A stretch of DNA of 64,000 nt, taken from Amoebophrya sp. A120 (Eukaryota; Sar; Dinophyceae; Syndiniales; Amoebophryaceae). The DNA lies in NCBI GenBank assembly GCA_905178155.1, contig CAJINV010000004.1, positions 9,873,570 through 9,937,569 on the forward strand, in the 5' to 3' direction. A program made the position numbers and the translations under genes. Every line of letters begins with the position of its first letter. The stretch's first letter is position 1. Below, one piece after another: positions 44,085 to 54,860 of this stretch. A model generated the notes under the pieces. That model was not told the DNA's origin. It ran no database searches and saw only the letters and a program-made list of their open reading frames with translations.

Positions 44085-45664
44085 AAATGCTTGAAGACGA
44101 TTTTGACGACCTCTTGGGCGGCGCTGATGTGGCCGACCCGTCGCAGGCGGACAGAGCGCGCGCCGAAGAAGACGCGGAAATGTTGCGTAGGATGGCGGAC
44201 AAGCAGAAGCAGCAAAAACAGGAAAAAATGCTTGATCTGGAACTGCCCGCTCCGACCGTGATGTCAATCGCGATGGACGACGGGACGCCGGTCCACAGCG
44301 ACGACGAGCAGAAGCAGAGGAACAGAGAAAAAAACGGTAGGTCGCCGGCGTTGGATGGCGGGCTCGATTCTTGGTACAGCATGGACGACGCAAAAGCAAA
44401 TTCGGCGGCCGCGACAAGGATGCTGAACCACAGCACCAGTGACCCGCCTGTTCTTCCCGCCGGAGGACCACTCGACGGGAAAAATGTTGGGAACAACGTA
44501 AGCACCGGGTTACTGTCGTCCACTACTTCATCTACGTCTGCGACCCTTCCGCGCCCTCCGAATTCTTTGGCACCGGTCGGCAGCGGCGGACATGAAGAGC
44601 TCATTCCTTCCATCACATCGCAACCACCAAGTGTGGCGTCTGTCGAAGCTAGCCGCACCACCAGGATAACGAACCTGCTAAGTGGTGCCGGCAGCTCGGG
44701 TCCGACTTCGTATCCTACTTCAATAGCCGCAGGACCCATTGATGGGTCACGAACGAGAATTGGAGGTGCTGATCCGTTGCCAGGACAACCATCTGGTGCT
44801 GCAGCCAACAACGTGATTGTGGAGGAAGATGCTGACGTCGACCCGTTCGCGGAGATCATCCCGCTGGACAAGCTAAAATCCGGAGCCCTCGCGGCCAAGT
44901 CTTTCTTCGATTGGAGCTTTTCCGCCGTGAAAGAATCAGACGCCGTGAAAACCCTTTCGGCGCAGGCCGGGAAAGTGCAAGAGGACTGGATGAAGAGCGA
45001 GGTACTTACGTAAATTTTACGTGCAGTCATGGTTAACGATCCGTGTAGGGATAGTACCTTTTCATTTTCTGTCGCAGGTCGTTTCTCTAAGACCCTGTTT
45101 ATGGTCGCGCATAGATAACAATTCCCTCGTACTGAGGTGCGCACTGCATTACGTCGAGGACGACACTTTTCTTTCAGAAACAAATCTACCATCAACTAGG
45201 TCCGCGCCGGACTCGCCGAGACTGGCTCGGTGGTGCAAGAGGGACTCCACGAAATCAAGCAAGATTTTAAGTCCGTGGCGGAGGATATGTCCACGTCGAC
45301 CTCGGCGATTCAGGAACAGTTGCAACCAACCTGGGAGGCCAGTAAAACGGGGCTGAAGAAATTCGCCACCTCTGCTGCCACCGCCGCGATTTGGTTTCAG
45401 TCGATGGGACGGGGGATGGACGGAATGAGCAGTGACGAAGAGATGCACGCGGCGGGGCCACGACCAGGCGCTAGTGCTGCAACGGGTCATCTGCATAGGG
45501 CGAAAGATGGCGTGGCTGCAAACACCGGAACCTTTAGCGGCAGTAGTACGTCAAGCACGACGTCGTCCAGTGGGAGCGGAGAGCTGGGAGGGGAGCAAGG
45601 CACGGTTCTTCCAGGGGCTCAGAGTGCGCCTGTGCAAGACAGAGCCATGTTTGATCTGTTTTAA
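44085..45664 (+). CDS. Soluble acidic/helical protein, unrecognised
   Basis: Exons 44085-45001 and 45200-45664, joined by a GT-AG intron in phase 0, give 1382 nt plus stop in frame. The start MLEDDFDDLLGGADVADPSQ opens an acidic N-terminus and a helical, Lys/Gln-rich segment, then ~170 residues of Ser/Pro/Gly-rich sequence. The part spanning the intron is strongly helical and amphipathic (LAAKSFFDWSFSAVKESDAV, then KTLSAQAGKVQEDWMKSEVR, then GLHEIKQDFKSVAEDM), repeating with the pattern of membrane-binding or coiled-coil proteins such as late-embryogenesis or Arf-GAP tails. That is resemblance only. The C-terminus is Ser/Gly-rich. Confidence 0.72.
45002..45199 (+). other. Canonical GT-AG intron
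   Basis: 198 bp, GTACTT...AACTAG, phase 0. Joins DWMKSE|VRAGLAETG. No terminal repeats. Confidence 0.88.
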
Positions 45665-46533
45665 ATGCGTGTGGTGAAAGAAGCGGGCCCTTCCACTTCG
45701 CATGGCTAGTAGGTGGCGGTGATGAAGATCATTTTTTTAAAATTCAAAACTAGACGAAGCAGGTAATTTGTTGCAAACTAAATCTAACGCCGCGTTTTTC
45801 GACATAATCAACAATCATTGCCGATACACTTGATTTCGTTCTGTATCCGTGCTGCAGAATTTCAGAGTTCTGCTCTAAATTCAAATCGATCAGAACTGAA
45901 CAATGATTGAAATCGGACAGAATCACCTGCACCACCGTGATCCCTGGAAGTATCAAGATCTGTCTAGGAGAGCTCTGGAAAGTGCCAAATTCTAAATCTG
46001 AATTGACGTGAAGATGATCAAGGATCATCAGCAGGTGTTGCAAAAGAGTACTCTGTTTGGATGCGGAATTTCTATTTGTAAGAGAACAAAAAGAACCGAC
46101 TTCAACTTGATTGGCAGTTATGTAACTTCACGACGCCCTAAAACTCAATTCAAAATTGGAGGATCAAAATCCGCATTTCTATCCATGGTCCTGAACAGCC
46201 TTTTGAAACGCGATCCAAGTCTAAATTTAGATCCATAGAACGCAAAGTGGAGATGCCTGCTGCGTGGTCTACTATCGACTGATCTGGAAAAGATTTCTCT
46301 AGCGAATGACGATCTTGTTCGGAAAATCTAAATTCAATGATCCAAAGGCACCACTCCTGAAACCGCGATTTAGATCTAACTAAAGAGTAAATCTTGGAAA
46401 TCTTCTTGTTCCATTTCTCTAAATCTCTCCTCTCTCCAATTTTCTCCTCACAGGGACCAACGAAGAAGTAGGACATTAGTTCCTCTAAAACTCCCCGAAG
46501 TAAAACTTCTCAACAAAAACAAAACTCGACAAA
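45665..46533. other. Intergenic region, AT-rich
   Basis: No gene seen. Rich in short AGATC/TCTAAAT-type words (for example CTAAATTTAGATCC near 46213). Upstream region of the ribosomal protein gene; no promoter element can be named. Confidence 0.5.
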
Positions 46534-47398
46534 ATGGGTCGCATGTACGGACGCGGAAAGGGTATCTCCAGCAGTGCCATGCCGTACCGCCGCCGCGCCC
46601 CAACGTGGCTGAAGATGAAGGATACCGAGGTGGAGGACCACATCTGCAAGTTGGCCAAGAAGGGTCTGACCCCCTCCCAGATCGGTGTCACCCTGCGTGA
46701 CTCCTTCGGGATCCCGCAGGTTAAGAGCGTCACCGGACAGAAGATCCTGCGCATCCTCAAGAAGCGCCAGTTGGCCCCGACGGTACTAAGCGTTTATTGA
46801 TAAAAAAGATTTATTTGCGTGTGATTTCTTTCTTCTTTTTTCCATTTGAGATTTCAGTAGATAGATTTCGTGGACTTTCTCTATTATCTCTCGTGACGGG
46901 GAAATTTTCAATTCATCGCGTTTTAGATTTCAGTCAGCGATAGTCTAATCTGCAAGTACCCCTCACCGCGCGGTCATGGACGACTTTGGTCGCGAAACGT
47001 GCTGCGTAACATGTGAATGAGCGAGAAAGAGGGTAGAGAGAGGCACAAGAAGAGGAGCGAATGTGGTATTAAAGCACGTCAGATGAAGACACACACAGCA
47101 CTCTCGTAACGTCACCAGCGTAATAGATATGAGTGTTAGCAGAAGTACACCAGCACGAATCTTCATCTTTCTGCTCGAATAACAACAGGTCCCGGAGGAT
47201 TTGCACCACCTGATTAAGAAGGCCATCTCCATCCGCAAGCACTTGGAGCGCGCCAACAAGGATAAGGATTCCAAGTTCCGCTTGATCCTCAACGAGTCCC
47301 GCATCCACCGCTTGGCCCGCTACTACCGTCGTGTCAAGGCCCTGCCGGCCGCCTGGAAGTACCGCGCTGAGACCGCCTCCGCTCTCCTCAACGCCTAA
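46534..47398 (+). CDS. RPS13: 40S ribosomal protein S13 (uS15)
   Basis: Component of the small ribosomal subunit. Exons 46534-46782 and 47189-47398 give 152 aa, against 151 for the human protein. The sequence follows the eukaryotic uS15 pattern from start to end: [51 protein letters not shown], then [39 protein letters not shown] and a C-terminal ASALLNA. The single intron is canonical GT-AG. Codons are strongly biased to C- or G-ending forms, as expected for a highly expressed gene, and no introner is present. Confidence 0.98.
46783..47188 (+). other. Canonical GT-AG intron (RPS13)
   Basis: 406 bp, GTACTA...AACAACAG, phase 0. Joins [12 protein letters not shown], fixed by ribosomal protein homology. 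Lacks the inverted and direct repeats that mark introners. Confidence 0.95.
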
Positions 47399-48717
47399 GT
47401 GGACGACCTTTTGGTCTCTCTGTTGATGGGAGGATCAGAATCGGATTTTCCAGAGGAGCGACTACCTCTCAGCTAGTAACGCTTTCGTGGATTTTTGCAA
47501 GAGAGACGTGAAGCTTATGCGGTGAATTTGATGATTCATCTTCCCTACATGTGGTCTTCACTTCTACGCACTGAAGAATCCAAATCGCAGAGCAGATGTT
47601 GAGAGACAGCAGAGGTGATAGATAGTCTTTATTCCTCATGCTGTGAAGTAGAACGCTACAACGAAAATCGAACACCAATTGTTGAAAGTTTTTACTTCGT
47701 TGGAGTTGAATAAGAAAGAGACACCGGGTGTCTGGCAGTGCGCGTGAAGGATCCCGCACAGCAGGGACGTTAAGGAGGAGAGTTTATTCAGACAGTGTTC
47801 TGCCATAGTCGAGCGTTTGTTGGTGGGATGAAGCGAACCCTGCTCGTGCCATGTGATATTGCAATGATGGGATCTTGCACTTTTTTCCCCGAGAGGTTTG
47901 TGACTTTCCCGTTCTTGGCAGAGGTTTCTCGTCGCGGCTCGAAGCCTCGGTGTTGTGAATGCTGCTTTGGCAAATTCTTTGACACACAGTGATCTGCTAG
48001 ATCTAATTCTTTAAATGGCCGCTTCGATGTATTTTTCCTGTTTTATCCACCCAATTCGCATTGTGGCACATAGTGCTAAGTTCTTGTCGTCGTGTGGTTC
48101 TTCAGAGGAATGAAGAAAATGCAGAAATAACGCGTTTTTTCCGTGTGAAAGTCGATTTGAAATTGCAGATGAGCGCTCGTCGAACAAACGCCCATTTTGA
48201 CTACGTCGCTCCATTACCATTCTTTGGTTCGAACGACGTCAGTGGTGTAGCAATTTGAACAAATGGAGCTGTTACTTTCTGATCGAAATATCCGCGTTGC
48301 CTATTGCGGCCGAAGAACTTCTCTGAGGACGATGGTTTGCCGTCGTCTGCAGACAGCGGCAAGGCCATCAATTGAGCTTTTCCACATTTCCAAATAGAAC
48401 AAGGCTCGTCAGGAATTAACATCTTGATCTTAAAGGAGTTCAGCACCTTTCAACAGTGTTGGGGGTATCAATCTTCAAAGTGTGTGTCCGTCTCCGTGTC
48501 AAAAACCTCCGCATGAAATGGAAATCCAGTACAAACCATAGCATTTTTGTGCAGAAGAAGGTGAGTGAGTAATTGCGAACGACAAGGAAACATACGTACC
48601 TAGTTCCCTGTAGGCTCAGCGCGAGTGGTTTTTCATCTGCATCTAACTCTGCGTAACATCCAGAATTAAGTGTGTAGTTTCATCTTCCTTTTCCTTTCGG
48701 TACCGTGACCGACAATC
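47399..48717. other. Intergenic region, no gene seen
   Basis: Only short frames on both strands; none shows a recognisable domain. Confidence 0.5.
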
Positions 48718-50961
48718 ATGCCCATCGTCCGGTGCCACCACCGAAGAACAGCAGTACAGAATCCGGGCGTCATGGTGGCCCGATCGGTGAGAGTGCCGTT
48801 TCTGTTAGCAGTCCTACTTTGGAGCTCGGCGCATTTAGATGTCGCGAGAAGCCGAGCCGTGGGGTGTCAGACAAGTGACTGCGAGACCGTGGCGCGGTCG
48901 CGGCCAATGGAGACAGAGTTTGAGCGAACAACTGAGAACCCAGTTGCCGGCATCGCGCTTTCAGCACCAGCAACACGTGTGCAGGGAATGCTTCCGATGC
49001 GGCGTGGCAGGAAGCAGCAGAAAAAATCGACGGCAGCCCGCGTCAGAGGCGCCCTACTCAGTGCCGGAGCAGCACTCGGAATTTTGCAAGGGCGACCACT
49101 CGTCCAGGCTGGCATTCATCAAAGGCCAGGCAGCACTACGCTTCAGCCAGGTCCTTGTCGCAGTTTTCTGTCTACGCCGACAGCGCCGATTCTTTCCGCA
49201 ACTAATCGCAAGAATAACGGCGGGGCACTAACATGGCTCAAAAGCGGAGCCTCGGTACAACGAAATTCGGTGCTAAAGCACTATGATCGCCGACATCGCA
49301 GTGCAGTTGTGGCGACACAGCCAAGAACGCAGCTGCGCGCCGGGAATGGGAATAAAAATGGAGCAGGCCACGACGACCTTTTCCGTCCGGGCAAAGACGG
49401 CAACTACGACCGCACACACTTTTGGCGGAGCAACTCGAAACTGAAAGGCCTGAAAAGGGTATTCCGCTACATGCTGACCCGGAAAGCGCAACACGACGCG
49501 CAGCTGTTGGCGGCGCAGTGGAAACTCGAGGAGGTCCGATGGAAACTAGAGCAACTGCGGCTGGATCATAAAACTGCCGATATGAAAAATGCGTCGACGA
49601 TGGGTGTTTCCTCTGACGCAGCTGACGATGCGCGAGATATGACAGTGAAAAACGCTTCGAGTCCGACCTCCGCGGGATCATTATCAACAGCAGGATCTTC
49701 CGCGTCCTCCGTAGTGTCACCCAATTCCAAGGATCCCTCTCTCGACGACGCGGCGCGCCGTCGCGGGAAGGACCGGCTTCCGCTGGCCGACCCAGAGTTC
49801 TTCGAAGATGTTCATGATTTGGAACAAGAGCGTGATGGCAACATAGACGATGGGTTTTTTCCTGGAAGTGATTCTGATTTGCCTGGTGCTTCAGGACCTC
49901 CGCGGAATTATTTCAACAAAAATTCATCGTCATCTTCGAGCGCGAGTGCTTCTCCAACACCTCCTGGAAGCGGCGAGGATGCTGGCGGCAAGGATGTTGA
50001 AGGTACTACTTCTAGAAGCACCTCCGATACTTCTAGGCGAATGGATAATGCTCCTTCTTCGGAAGATGATCAAGATTCCATCGCATCCCGAATCGACTGG
50101 CACACGACCGGCACGAGACGTGCTTCTGGTTTTTATTTTCAAAATCCTAAGAGTCATAAACCAGAAAGAGCAGCTCGTGAGGGGCGCGTGAGACGTCGAG
50201 CTGGGACAGATACTAAGCTGCCTGATCAAGATCATGATGATGTTCTTTCCAGTCCTGAAGAAAGAGGTCGTGCAGAAGATGATGCTGAGTCCTCCTCCGA
50301 TGACGGTGGAGGTGGTTGGCTGTTCGGCCGTGGCCACCGCAGCCGGAGCCATAAGAACGCCAAAAATGATCGGAAAAATAATGAAAATGCTGACCGGGCC
50401 AAGAGCAAGAATTACAACGAGATGAGACATCAAGACAGTCGAAGCAATGCCGAACGAACTGTAAACTTGAACCTCACTCCAGGAGAGCAGGAAGCGTTGA
50501 GTGGCGACGCGGGCGGCGATTCTGCCAGCGGCGCTGTGGGAAGTAAAGGTCGTGATCACGAGGACGATCTGCTGGGCCATTTTGCTCATTTCGGTACTAA
50601 CGCGTCTGGGTTTTTTGAAGATGATTTTTCTGGTAACTACGAAAAGACCGACAGAGGGGACGAAGAACTACGTCAAGAAGAGTCGCCCCTGTTGCCCAGT
50701 TTGTCAAAAGTCCTTCTCGACACCACCGCGGGGCGCGAGGCACTGGACGAGCTGTTTACCTACTGGATTGTGTGCCCACTCGACACGCACCGGGATCCGG
50801 AGCTGGAATTTTTGGTCAAGGAGATCGAGCTGCTGTTTCAGGAAGATTGGGCAAACTGCGTGGAAAAGCGGGTGTTGGTGTGGGCGCGGAGCCATGCGGA
50901 GAAAGAGCAAATGGAACTGCAGGAACATGTACCAATTTTTCTGGACTTATTTCTGGATTAA
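48718..50961 (+). CDS. Single-exon protein with signal peptide, unrecognised
   Basis: 747 codons from 48718; the in-frame ATG at 48772 gives a better N-terminus (MVARSVRVPFLLAVLLWSS), a signal peptide followed by basic residues. Whether it is secreted or the bipartite start of an organelle-targeted protein cannot be decided. A moderately helical stretch (FWRSNSKLKGLKRVFRYMLT; then AAQWKLEEVRWKLEQLRLD) is followed by ~350 residues of Ser/Asp/Gly/Arg-rich disordered sequence. The C-terminal ~90 residues look folded: SLSKVLLDTTAGREALDELF, then IVCPLDTHRDPELEFLVKEI, then FQEDWANCVEKRVLVWARSH. No family recognised; no introner. Confidence 0.72.
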   Translation: MPIVRCHHRRTAVQNPGVMVARSVRVPFLLAVLLWSSAHLDVARSRAVGCQTSDCETVARSRPMETEFERTTENPVAGIALSAPATRVQGMLPMRRGRKQQKKSTAARVRGALLSAGAALGILQGRPLVQAGIHQRPGSTTLQPGPCRSFLSTPTAPILSATNRKNNGGALTWLKSGASVQRNSVLKHYDRRHRSAVVATQPRTQLRAGNGNKNGAGHDDLFRPGKDGNYDRTHFWRSNSKLKGLKRVFRYMLTRKAQHDAQLLAAQWKLEEVRWKLEQLRLDHKTADMKNASTMGVSSDAADDARDMTVKNASSPTSAGSLSTAGSSASSVVSPNSKDPSLDDAARRRGKDRLPLADPEFFEDVHDLEQERDGNIDDGFFPGSDSDLPGASGPPRNYFNKNSSSSSSASASPTPPGSGEDAGGKDVEGTTSRSTSDTSRRMDNAPSSEDDQDSIASRIDWHTTGTRRASGFYFQNPKSHKPERAAREGRVRRRAGTDTKLPDQDHDDVLSSPEERGRAEDDAESSSDDGGGGWLFGRGHRSRSHKNAKNDRKNNENADRAKSKNYNEMRHQDSRSNAERTVNLNLTPGEQEALSGDAGGDSASGAVGSKGRDHEDDLLGHFAHFGTNASGFFEDDFSGNYEKTDRGDEELRQEESPLLPSLSKVLLDTTAGREALDELFTYWIVCPLDTHRDPELEFLVKEIELLFQEDWANCVEKRVLVWARSHAEKEQMELQEHVPIFLDLFLD

Positions 50962-51097
50962 GTTCGCTACATGTAGTAGACAACACAAAGCGCAAAATGT
51001 GTTTCGTGAAGGAAGAGACGACTGGATGGTAGTGCTGGTCGCTGTTAGAGTTTTGCTTTCGGATTTTCCAACCTGAAGTTTTCTGTGTCCGATAAAG

Positions 51098-51700
51098 ATG
51101 ATCATGATCTTCTCTCATAGCACTAGTCCAGGTGCTTCAACATTCTCATTCAAACTGGAAACAAGGAAGTGCAAATGCACATGTCAAAGTCAAAAATCGC
51201 GTCTATCACAGCGTGCTTACCTCGAGGCCTGTTGGGCATTGCCTGCGGTGAACCGAGACGAGATGTTGGGCAAGGCACGGGCTGCTACAGAAGCAGAAGC
51301 CAATGCAGAATTGGAGCAGGGTAAAAATAAAGCCAATACTAAAAAACTTCCACCAGCAAAGCCACCTGTTCTGCCCGAAGACATGAAAGGAGTGCTCGAT
51401 CGCATCGCAGCCACGTCGCGAATCACGCGGAAGGTAAACCGAGGAAATCGGCGGTCGGAGGGTTCTAGTAGTGGAAAGAACCCAAGGGCAGCTACCGGTG
51501 CGGATGCAGCACCAGGACCAGAACAGCGTTCTGGTAGGAGCCCCACTGCTGCAAATCGGACCTCGCCGGAACAAATAGCAGGGAACAAGATGTCGGAGCA
51601 CGATCAATCATGCGAGGACCAGAGTTCGTCCGCAGGTGCACAAGGTAACGATAGGAAGAAGTCCTCCTCTGAGGTCGAAGACGAGGAAGGGGACACATAA
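51098..51700 (+). CDS. Small basic/acidic protein or 3' exon, unrecognised
   Basis: The frame runs 200 codons, but only the part from about 51240 (ALPAVNRDEMLGKARAATEA) looks like protein: Ala/Glu helix, Pro/Lys-rich segment, ITRKVNRGNRRSE, then a Ser/Asp/Glu-rich tail ending DEEGDT. It could be a separate gene, with the true start at or after the ATG near 51263 or in an unseen exon, or a downstream exon of the 48.7-kb gene. No domain recognised. Confidence 0.45.
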   Translation: MIMIFSHSTSPGASTFSFKLETRKCKCTCQSQKSRLSQRAYLEACWALPAVNRDEMLGKARAATEAEANAELEQGKNKANTKKLPPAKPPVLPEDMKGVLDRIAATSRITRKVNRGNRRSEGSSSGKNPRAATGADAAPGPEQRSGRSPTAANRTSPEQIAGNKMSEHDQSCEDQSSSAGAQGNDRKKSSSEVEDEEGDT

Positions 51701-53269
51701 AAAAGCTAACCACACCAAACACGCGAATTCAAAAAATAACAACCGTTTATAGATTTTCCATATGCATTTGCATCGTTTGCAGCTCGTGCGCATTTATTCG
51801 TGCCGCAAAGTGGGAGCCTCCGTTTTATTCAAGCAAAGGAAGCTCCTGTTGGCGTGGCGGCAAGATCGAAGATAACCTAGATTTGATAAGTATTAAGTAG
51901 CTTCACGGTGAGAGGTTTGATTGACTGCTCCATGACACTCATGAGAGACAAAACGATGGGTCCTATTCTTTATCTTTTTGTTTTTGAATTAAGATTGACT
52001 TTTTCGATATACGCCCTACCAGCACTGCCTGCCTTGCATTTTCCATTGCTCAGCTTGATACACGCCGTGTCCGTACTAGATATTGCCTGTGCAGCTCCTT
52101 AACAAAGAAATACACATGATGCGTGAAGAAGCAAACCTGAATAGGATTTTCTCTACTAATATAGCACGCCAACTACACGTTCCTGTAGCTGTACATAGTT
52201 GTACCAACCGCTCGGTCTCTACTAGAAGTAGCCACTAATATACCGATGATTCTAAATAATCCTGCTCCTGATCCATCGCGACCTAGAAGTAGCCAATTAT
52301 ATTCCAACGAGTCTAAATCCAATACCAATAGATTAAAAACTTGATTCTACGTCGCCAGTAATGAGCAAATATGTGTAGTTGCAGTTTCTCTATCGATATG
52401 CCAGTACCTACTAGCTTCATACCGCCGCGCGCGGCTGCTCGTGGCGAAGGCGACGGGAAACGAAAGTCGGAGTTGACGTTAGTCGTTTCTCGATACCGCG
52501 ACACCAAGTACTAGATGCACTCGACGACTAGAATGAAATGCTGCCCAACACTTGTTGCCTTTACCAGCATGAATTTGCTTACACTCTGGGGTGTAAACAG
52601 ATTGCATTATTACCAGAAAAAAAAAATAGTTGCGCTCGCGTTTGCTTGAAACGAAAAAACTCCACAAGTATCTCGTCTGCACGATTTTCATTTAGCACGC
52701 TGTACTCCTGCTCCTGGCGACGGGAGCGGCATCAGGAGCCCACGACATACGAAGTGGCAACTCCGCTGGTGTTGGTTCTTCCTTTTTCTTGGTGTTCGGC
52801 AAGCAAGCAGCAGCACCGTTGCTTTCAAACCGCATTCCAGTTATGTGGAACCGTGTATTTGCTCCATTTTCCTCATTTACGCTCACGAAAGATCGGGTCT
52901 TTGTGAAATAACGGATCAGTGCACCGCCACTCCCTCGAAAGGAGAACGACTCGCTCTCCTTTCGTCTTATACCTCAGTTCAAGTTCTTACCCTAAGAATG
53001 CACCATTGGATACAGAACCATTGAGAGCGTCGGCGTCACTTTATGAATCGGTGGTGTGTAGTGCCTTTCACTTTCTCGTGCATATGGTGCCGGCAACCTC
53101 AATGTGCTGCGAAAATCTTGGCAGACGGAGTTGTCTTGACAAAAAAGTATTTTAGAAAAACTGGAGGGTCTCTTGAGTTAACAGCGAACACGTATTACAT
53201 GTCTAAACTTTCTCGCAATCCGGGATTTTTTGTTGAGTAACAGTTGTGTCAAGAACAGAAAACGCGACC
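51701..53269. other. Intergenic region
   Basis: No convincing gene. Contains a diverged 36-bp direct repeat (52222-52257 and 52283-52318). AT-rich in its first half. The last 20 bases before the next ATG include a possible acceptor (aagaacag). Confidence 0.45.
52222..52318. repeat. Diverged 36-bp direct repeat
   Basis: Two copies beginning CTAGAAGTAGCCA and ending TCTAAAT, separated by 25 bp, with about eight differences. Function unknown. Confidence 0.75.
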
Positions 53270-53614
53270 ATGCCGCGGAAGGGCGAGAAAATGACCGAGG
53301 AGCAGAAGAAGAAGCTCCAGGAGGGGCGAAAGGCCAAGAAGGACAAAAAAATGGAGACGAAGAAGAAGCGCGCAGAGGCGCTGGCCATCGCACGACAGAA
53401 GCAAAAGGAGGCCCGGGATGCGGCGAAGATCGCGGACGGGGGCGGTGGTATGGTCGACATGATGGGACGAGCAATTATGGAGAAAGACAAAAAAGCGAAG
53501 AAAAGTAAGAACAACAACCCTAAGATGAAAGTAGACACCGAGGAAGCTCTCCCGCCGCCCGATGCGATCGGGTTCTTCGGCCAGGGAGAGGTGCTGCGGG
53601 AGGGATGTACCTAA
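53270..53614 (+). CDS. Small Lys/Glu-rich protein, 114 aa, unrecognised
   Basis: Starts MPRKGEKMTEEQKKKLQEGR. Almost entirely charged helix (KAKKDKKMETKKKRAEALAI) up to residue ~60, then Gly-rich GGGGMVDMMG, another Lys-rich patch and a short hydrophobic end (PPPDAIGFFGQGEVLREG). The composition suggests an RNA- or ribosome-associated protein, but no family is recognised. The frame could continue through an intron near 53600. Confidence 0.55.
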   Translation: MPRKGEKMTEEQKKKLQEGRKAKKDKKMETKKKRAEALAIARQKQKEARDAAKIADGGGGMVDMMGRAIMEKDKKAKKSKNNNPKMKVDTEEALPPPDAIGFFGQGEVLREGCT

Positions 53615-54860
53615 TTTGATCTGTTTTGTTTCGTACACTAACTTCAACTTTACTATTGATTTGTATTTTCAGAACGACATTGTTCACGTTCTTTTTCTTG
53701 GTGAGATGTAACGGGTAGGCTGCAGAAAGAGACGACACGGCAACGGGATGAAAAGTGACAGAATGACGTAAAATTTTGCATGCAAAAATCATCAACACAG
53801 CACACACGCTGCCCGAGTCGGAGAAACTCCCGAACTTCTGAATCCTATCTCCGGAAAGGAATTCAATTTTCCGCCGCGCGACAAGTCGCACGGCAAAACC
53901 AAAAGCTGCGATGTGTGCTGGCGCTCACCAGCATCTGCAACGGGTCGAAGGAGGCAGTTTTCTTTCACCACGACAAATCCGCAGCAGAAGCACTGCACAA
54001 TGGCGATTTTCTAAGTAGTAATTTTAAGAGCAATAATTTCTGAAGTGAACCTTTTTGCGGCGTTTTTGGTTTCGAGAACAGAATCCCAGTTTGAATTACA
54101 ACCTCTGTGAATACAATGTATACTTAGCCAAGTAATAGACTAGGACTACCAGCGATCGTTATATTTTCATCTCACTATGGGCGGTGCTGCGAGAATCCGG
54201 TAGAACTACCCGAACTGGCCATCATCGTGCTTGCGTGTATCAAATAAACCAAACGCGGCGCGGCACGGTGTCCATGTGAGAAGCAAGGTTTGGAAGATGT
54301 TGTCTCGAAGGCGAAGTTTTTACGAAGGAGACAGAAATGTTTGACAGACTGTCGAGTGGTCGTTTGCCTGGATTGCTACTAACTTCGACCAGATTTAGAC
54401 TCATATTTATTTTTAGGATAATCAAGGAGATCTAGATTTATCATTGTCTCACTCGACAACGAGAAGTTTCACGCTTCGACCCAGAGGTGTACTCTTAATG
54501 CACTTCCGGATTATTTTCCCTGGTCGAGTACCGTGAGGGCTTTCTCCTGTTCAGTGCTCACCAGGTACTAGAGACACAACAATGCGGAGCCAGAATGACA
54601 TTGACATTTGAGCGAAATAACGAGGAGGCGCAAACCCACACGTTCTCTTAATGTGAGTGTAGCAGAGAACTGCTTGGTGACCAATTTTTGAAGAGCGGGT
54701 AGAAGAAGTTTTCTTCACATGAAAGCAAGCAATGCCGGTATCGGTAATGCTAATGTCTTTTCCGCGCCGCACTTTTCTCCTGTAGTAGCAACTCCTGAAA
54801 GTAATTCTCCAGTTTTTCTTCCCTTCGTGCGTGTTTCTCGTGTTGACGCACCCTTTCAGG
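53615..54860. other. Intergenic region, no gene seen
   Basis: Short frames only. A pyrimidine-containing tract ending ccctttcag at 54851-54859 lies one base before the ATG of the next gene and would be a good cis- or trans-splice acceptor. Confidence 0.5.
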
